Source: Caballeronia ptereochthonis
Lineage (GTDB): Bacteria; Pseudomonadota; Gammaproteobacteria; Burkholderiales; Burkholderiaceae
Reading direction: 5' to 3'
Assembly: GCF_001545075.1 (NCBI RefSeq)
Contig: NZ_FCOB02000025.1
Location: 59,664-123,663 of the forward strand
Length of the DNA stretch: 64,000 nt
The notes beneath the pieces were generated by a model. It saw only the letters and a program-made list of their open reading frames with translations. It was not told the DNA's origin and did not search any database. Positions 61,671 to 64,000 of the stretch are shown piece after piece. The position numbers were made by a program, and so were the translations under genes. Each line of letters starts with the position of its first letter. The first letter of the stretch is position 1.

Positions 61671-62114
61671 TCAGCGATCGACGATGCGGCTCAGATTCCC
61701 GCGCACGCGCTGCAGCAGCGCGATCAACTGCTCGCTTTCCTGGCGGCTGAAGCCCGCGAGCGCCTCCGACGTGATCTCGTCGCCGACGCGGCGCGCCTTG
61801 TCGAGCGCCTTTTCCGCCTTCGCGGTCATGCGCACCTGCCGCTCGCGGCGATCGTCGGGATTGGGGCGGCGCTCGATCCAGCCGCCCTCCTCCATACGGT
61901 CGAGCAGCCGGCCGGCGGAGATCGGCGCGACTTCGAGGAGCTCGGCGAGCCGCGCCTGATTCACCTCGCCGTAGTGCGAGAGATACGCGAGCACGCGGCA
62001 TTGCGAGCGCGTGAGATTGAGCGACGACTTGGCCAGCTCGTCGAACCGGTTGCCGCACAGGCGGTCCACGTCCGCGACCAGGAAGCCGAAGCGTTTGTCG
62101 AGTTGGGTTTCCAT
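61671..62114 (-). CDS. MarR family transcriptional regulator, divergent from efflux gene
   Basis: A 147-residue winged-helix regulator: TRSQCRVLAYLSHYGEVNQA, then AELLEVAPISAGRLLDRMEE and the wing NPDDRRERQVRMTAKAEKAL. The start is the ATG of METQLDKRF. It is divergent from a DHA2 efflux gene with a perfect palindrome between them, the usual layout of a ligand-released repressor of drug or aromatic efflux. Confidence 0.88.
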   Translation of the reverse strand: METQLDKRFGFLVADVDRLCGNRFDELAKSSLNLTRSQCRVLAYLSHYGEVNQARLAELLEVAPISAGRLLDRMEEGGWIERRPNPDDRRERQVRMTAKAEKALDKARRVGDEITSEALAGFSRQESEQLIALLQRVRGNLSRIVDR

Positions 62115-62201
62115 CGCGCGATTATATGTAAGAGCTTTCGTCGCGTGCGCATGCACATGCGCGTCGCCCTGGGATCGACCGCATTGCGGCGCAGCGCTCA
62201 C

Positions 62202-62216
62202 GGCTTATAATAAGCC
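62202..62216. promoter_or_regulatory. Candidate MarR operator before the efflux gene
   Basis: GGCTTAT-A-ATAAGCC is a perfect palindrome with 7-bp arms, 51 bp before the efflux ATG. A related half site (CTTAT) recurs at about 62219-62224 and CTTATAA at 62235. Confidence 0.65.
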
Positions 62217-62266
62217 TGCTTATCATCACCCTACTTATAAACAGCCGCTTGTGGGCGGCCTGATCC

Positions 62267-63805
62267 ATGTCCTCCGAAGCCTCAACGGAAAGCGCCGCGG
62301 CGCCCCTGAACCGCGGCATGCTGACCGTCTCGATCATGCTCGCCACGCTGATCCAGACGCTCGACAGCACCATTGCCAACGTGGCGCTGCCGCACATGCA
62401 GGGCAGTTTGTCGGCGTCGCAGGATGAAATCACGTGGGTGCTCACGTCGTACATCGTCGCGGCGGCGATCGCCACGCCGCTCACCGGGTGGCTTTCCGAT
62501 CAGTTGAGCGTGAAGCGGCTCCTGTGCGTTTCGATTGCGGGCTTCACGGTGGCGTCGGCGTTCTGCGGGTTGTCGGAGACGCTCGCGCAGATCGTCGCGT
62601 CGCGGTTGTTGCAGGGGATTTTCGGGGCATCGCTCGTACCGCTGTCGCAGTCGATTCTGCTGGACATCAATCCGCGCGAGAAGCAAGGCCAGGCGATGGC
62701 CGTGTGGGGCATGGGCGTGATGGTCGGGCCGATTCTCGGGCCGACGCTCGGCGGCTGGCTCACGGACAGCTACAACTGGCGCTGGGTGTTCTTCATCAAC
62801 GTGCCGGTCGGGGCGTTCGCGCTCTTCGGCGTGTTGACTTTCCTGCCCGCGCAAGCGGCCCGGCGCGCAGTGAAGTTCGACGCGTTCGGCTTCGCGACGC
62901 TCGGTCTCGCGATCGGCGCGTTTCAGGCGATGCTCGATCGCGGCGAGCAGCTCGACTGGTTCGGGTCGATGGAGATTCGCATCGAGGCGCTGCTCGCGGC
63001 GCTGAGTTTCATTTTCTTCGTCGCGCATACGGCAACCGCGGGTCCGCGCTCATTCTTCAAGTATCGGTTGTTGAAGGACCGCAACTTCGCGACCGGGACG
63101 TGCTTCATCTTCGTGATTGGCGCGGTGATGTACGCGACGCGCGCGCTTCTGCCGCCGATGCTGCAGAACCTGATGAACTATCCCGTCGCGACGACGGGCC
63201 TCGTCACGGCGCCGAGCGGCGCGGGCACGATGATCGCGATGCTCGTCGCGGGGCGGCTTCTGAAGCACATCGATGCGCGCCTGATGCTGTTATCGGGCTT
63301 TCTGATTTCCGCGTTCGCGCTCTGGCAGATGATGCATTACACGATTGTGCTGTCGGCGTCGGATATCGTGTGGCCGGGTGTGATTCAGGGCTTCGGGCTC
63401 GGGCTGGTGTTCGTGCCGTTGTCGGCGCTGACGTTCTCGACGCTCACGCCGGAGTTGCGTGCCGATGGCACGGCGACGTATAGCCTCATGCGCAATATCG
63501 GCAGCAGTATCGGCATTTCGATCGTGCAGACGCTGATGACGCGCAACACGCAGATTGCGCATGCGGACCTTGCTGCGCAGGTGACGCCGTTCAATCCGGC
63601 GATGCGGTCGATTTTGTCGGGGGGGTCCATGCAGGACATGGCGATGCTGAATCAGACCATCACGCAGCAGGCTTCGATGATCGCGTATCTCAATGATTTC
63701 AAGCTGATGTTCGTCGCGACGTTGCTGGTGGTGCCGTTGTTGTTGTTGATTCGGCCCGCGAAGGGGGCCGCTGACGAGGCGGCCGCGCATGCGGCGATGG
63801 ATTGA
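62267..63805 (+). CDS. DHA2 family MFS multidrug efflux transporter (EmrB/QacA-like)
   Basis: A 512-residue, 14-segment drug:proton antiporter. Landmarks are LDSTIANVALPHMQGSL (motif D1 region of TM1), LTGWLSDQLSVKRL (motif A) and GMGVMVGPILGPTLGGWL (motif C). No adjacent membrane-fusion gene is seen. The start is the first ATG after the operator region. It is followed by a partial copy of the dispersed repeat. Confidence 0.9.
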   Translation: MSSEASTESAAAPLNRGMLTVSIMLATLIQTLDSTIANVALPHMQGSLSASQDEITWVLTSYIVAAAIATPLTGWLSDQLSVKRLLCVSIAGFTVASAFCGLSETLAQIVASRLLQGIFGASLVPLSQSILLDINPREKQGQAMAVWGMGVMVGPILGPTLGGWLTDSYNWRWVFFINVPVGAFALFGVLTFLPAQAARRAVKFDAFGFATLGLAIGAFQAMLDRGEQLDWFGSMEIRIEALLAALSFIFFVAHTATAGPRSFFKYRLLKDRNFATGTCFIFVIGAVMYATRALLPPMLQNLMNYPVATTGLVTAPSGAGTMIAMLVAGRLLKHIDARLMLLSGFLISAFALWQMMHYTIVLSASDIVWPGVIQGFGLGLVFVPLSALTFSTLTPELRADGTATYSLMRNIGSSIGISIVQTLMTRNTQIAHADLAAQVTPFNPAMRSILSGGSMQDMAMLNQTITQQASMIAYLNDFKLMFVATLLVVPLLLLIRPAKGAADEAAAHAAMD

Positions 63806-63828
63806 TTTTGGGTTTTTGTTGGGGTTTC

Positions 63829-63916
63829 TGTGGAATCCTGAATTCTTAGTGGTCTATTAGCGTTGCCCCTGTGCGGGGCGGCAGTCACTTTCTTTGCTGC
63901 TGCAAAGAAAGTGACT
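63829..63916. repeat. Partial copy of the dispersed inverted-repeat element
   Basis: Starting TGTGGAATCCTGA, this copies the outer 88 bp of the arms at 44520-44607 and 45062-45149. It ends with a complete perfect hairpin AGTCACTTTCTTTGC-TGCT-GCAAAGAAAGTGACT (63883-63916). Confidence 0.85.
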
Positions 63917-63970
63917 TTACCAAGCCAAGTAAGCGGTCCGACCAATCTCCAAAGGCCGTCGAGTATTTGA

Positions 63971-63996
63971 AGCCCGCCAGTGAGCGGGCTTTTTTT
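63971..63996 (+). terminator. Intrinsic terminator at window end
   Basis: AGCCCGC-N6-GCGGGCT stem followed by seven T residues, 165 bp after the efflux stop. The repeat copy lies between the gene and this terminator. Confidence 0.8.
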
Positions 63997-64000
63997 GCCT

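Overview
The window looks like a chromosome or chromid segment of a Burkholderiaceae bacterium of the Caballeronia/Paraburkholderia type. The evidence is high G+C, gene families common in that group (Gram-negative porin, DUF4148, DUF3331, H-NS with a long Lys/Ala tail) and recurrent IclR, LysR, MarR and SorC regulators. No rRNA, tRNA, CRISPR array, integrase or transposase was recognised. These assignments come from reading protein sequences, not from database searches.

Left part (1-18200), mostly housekeeping or metabolic genes: the end of a zinc metallopeptidase facing an alpha-E/ATP-grasp pair; yceH; a stand-alone MnmC-type methyltransferase domain; a DUF3311 plus MctP-like symporter pair; a luciferase-like oxidoreductase; an amidase; an H-NS protein with a histone-H1-like tail; small DUF proteins; and a periplasmic molybdenum aldehyde-oxidase complex (triheme cytochrome c, Mo subunit, 2Fe-2S subunit). 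A divergent LysR/oxidoreductase pair follows in which both genes are broken.

Central part (18188-51118), an aromatic-acid catabolic island of three Rieske oxygenase modules, each with its own regulator. Module 1 (about 18.2-29.2 kb) holds an oxygenase, a Gfo/Idh/MocA dihydrodiol-dehydrogenase-like protein, a PDR/VanB reductase, a 4,5-dihydroxyphthalate-decarboxylase-like protein, a class II aldolase/decarboxylase, a tripartite tricarboxylate transporter with fused TctA-TctB, a chromate-transporter pair and a divergent MarR regulator. Together these families match the phthalate 4,5-dioxygenase route. Module 2 (about 30.4-44.5 kb) is controlled by an IclR protein and spread over several transcription units: reductase, second decarboxylase-like protein, porin, ABC uptake system, second class II aldolase, CobW GTPase, Rieske ferredoxin, Rieske oxygenase, alcohol dehydrogenase, an unknown protein and an MFS transporter. 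A repeated palindrome (GTTCC-N7-GGAAC) precedes most of these units and points to one IclR regulon. Module 3 (about 45.2-51.1 kb) has a PDR/VanB reductase and a second IclR gene, divergent from an oxygenase, an aldo/keto reductase, an ABC binding protein and a VOC protein. A 630-bp inverted repeat separates modules 2 and 3, and part of its arm recurs at the end of the window.

Right part (51237-64000): a polyol catabolic and uptake cluster (two zinc-family polyol dehydrogenases, an L-xylulose-reductase-like SDR, a SorC regulator, a sugar ABC transporter with a divergent ATPase), then an EAL-domain protein, a DUF4148 protein and a MarR/DHA2-efflux pair with a palindromic operator.
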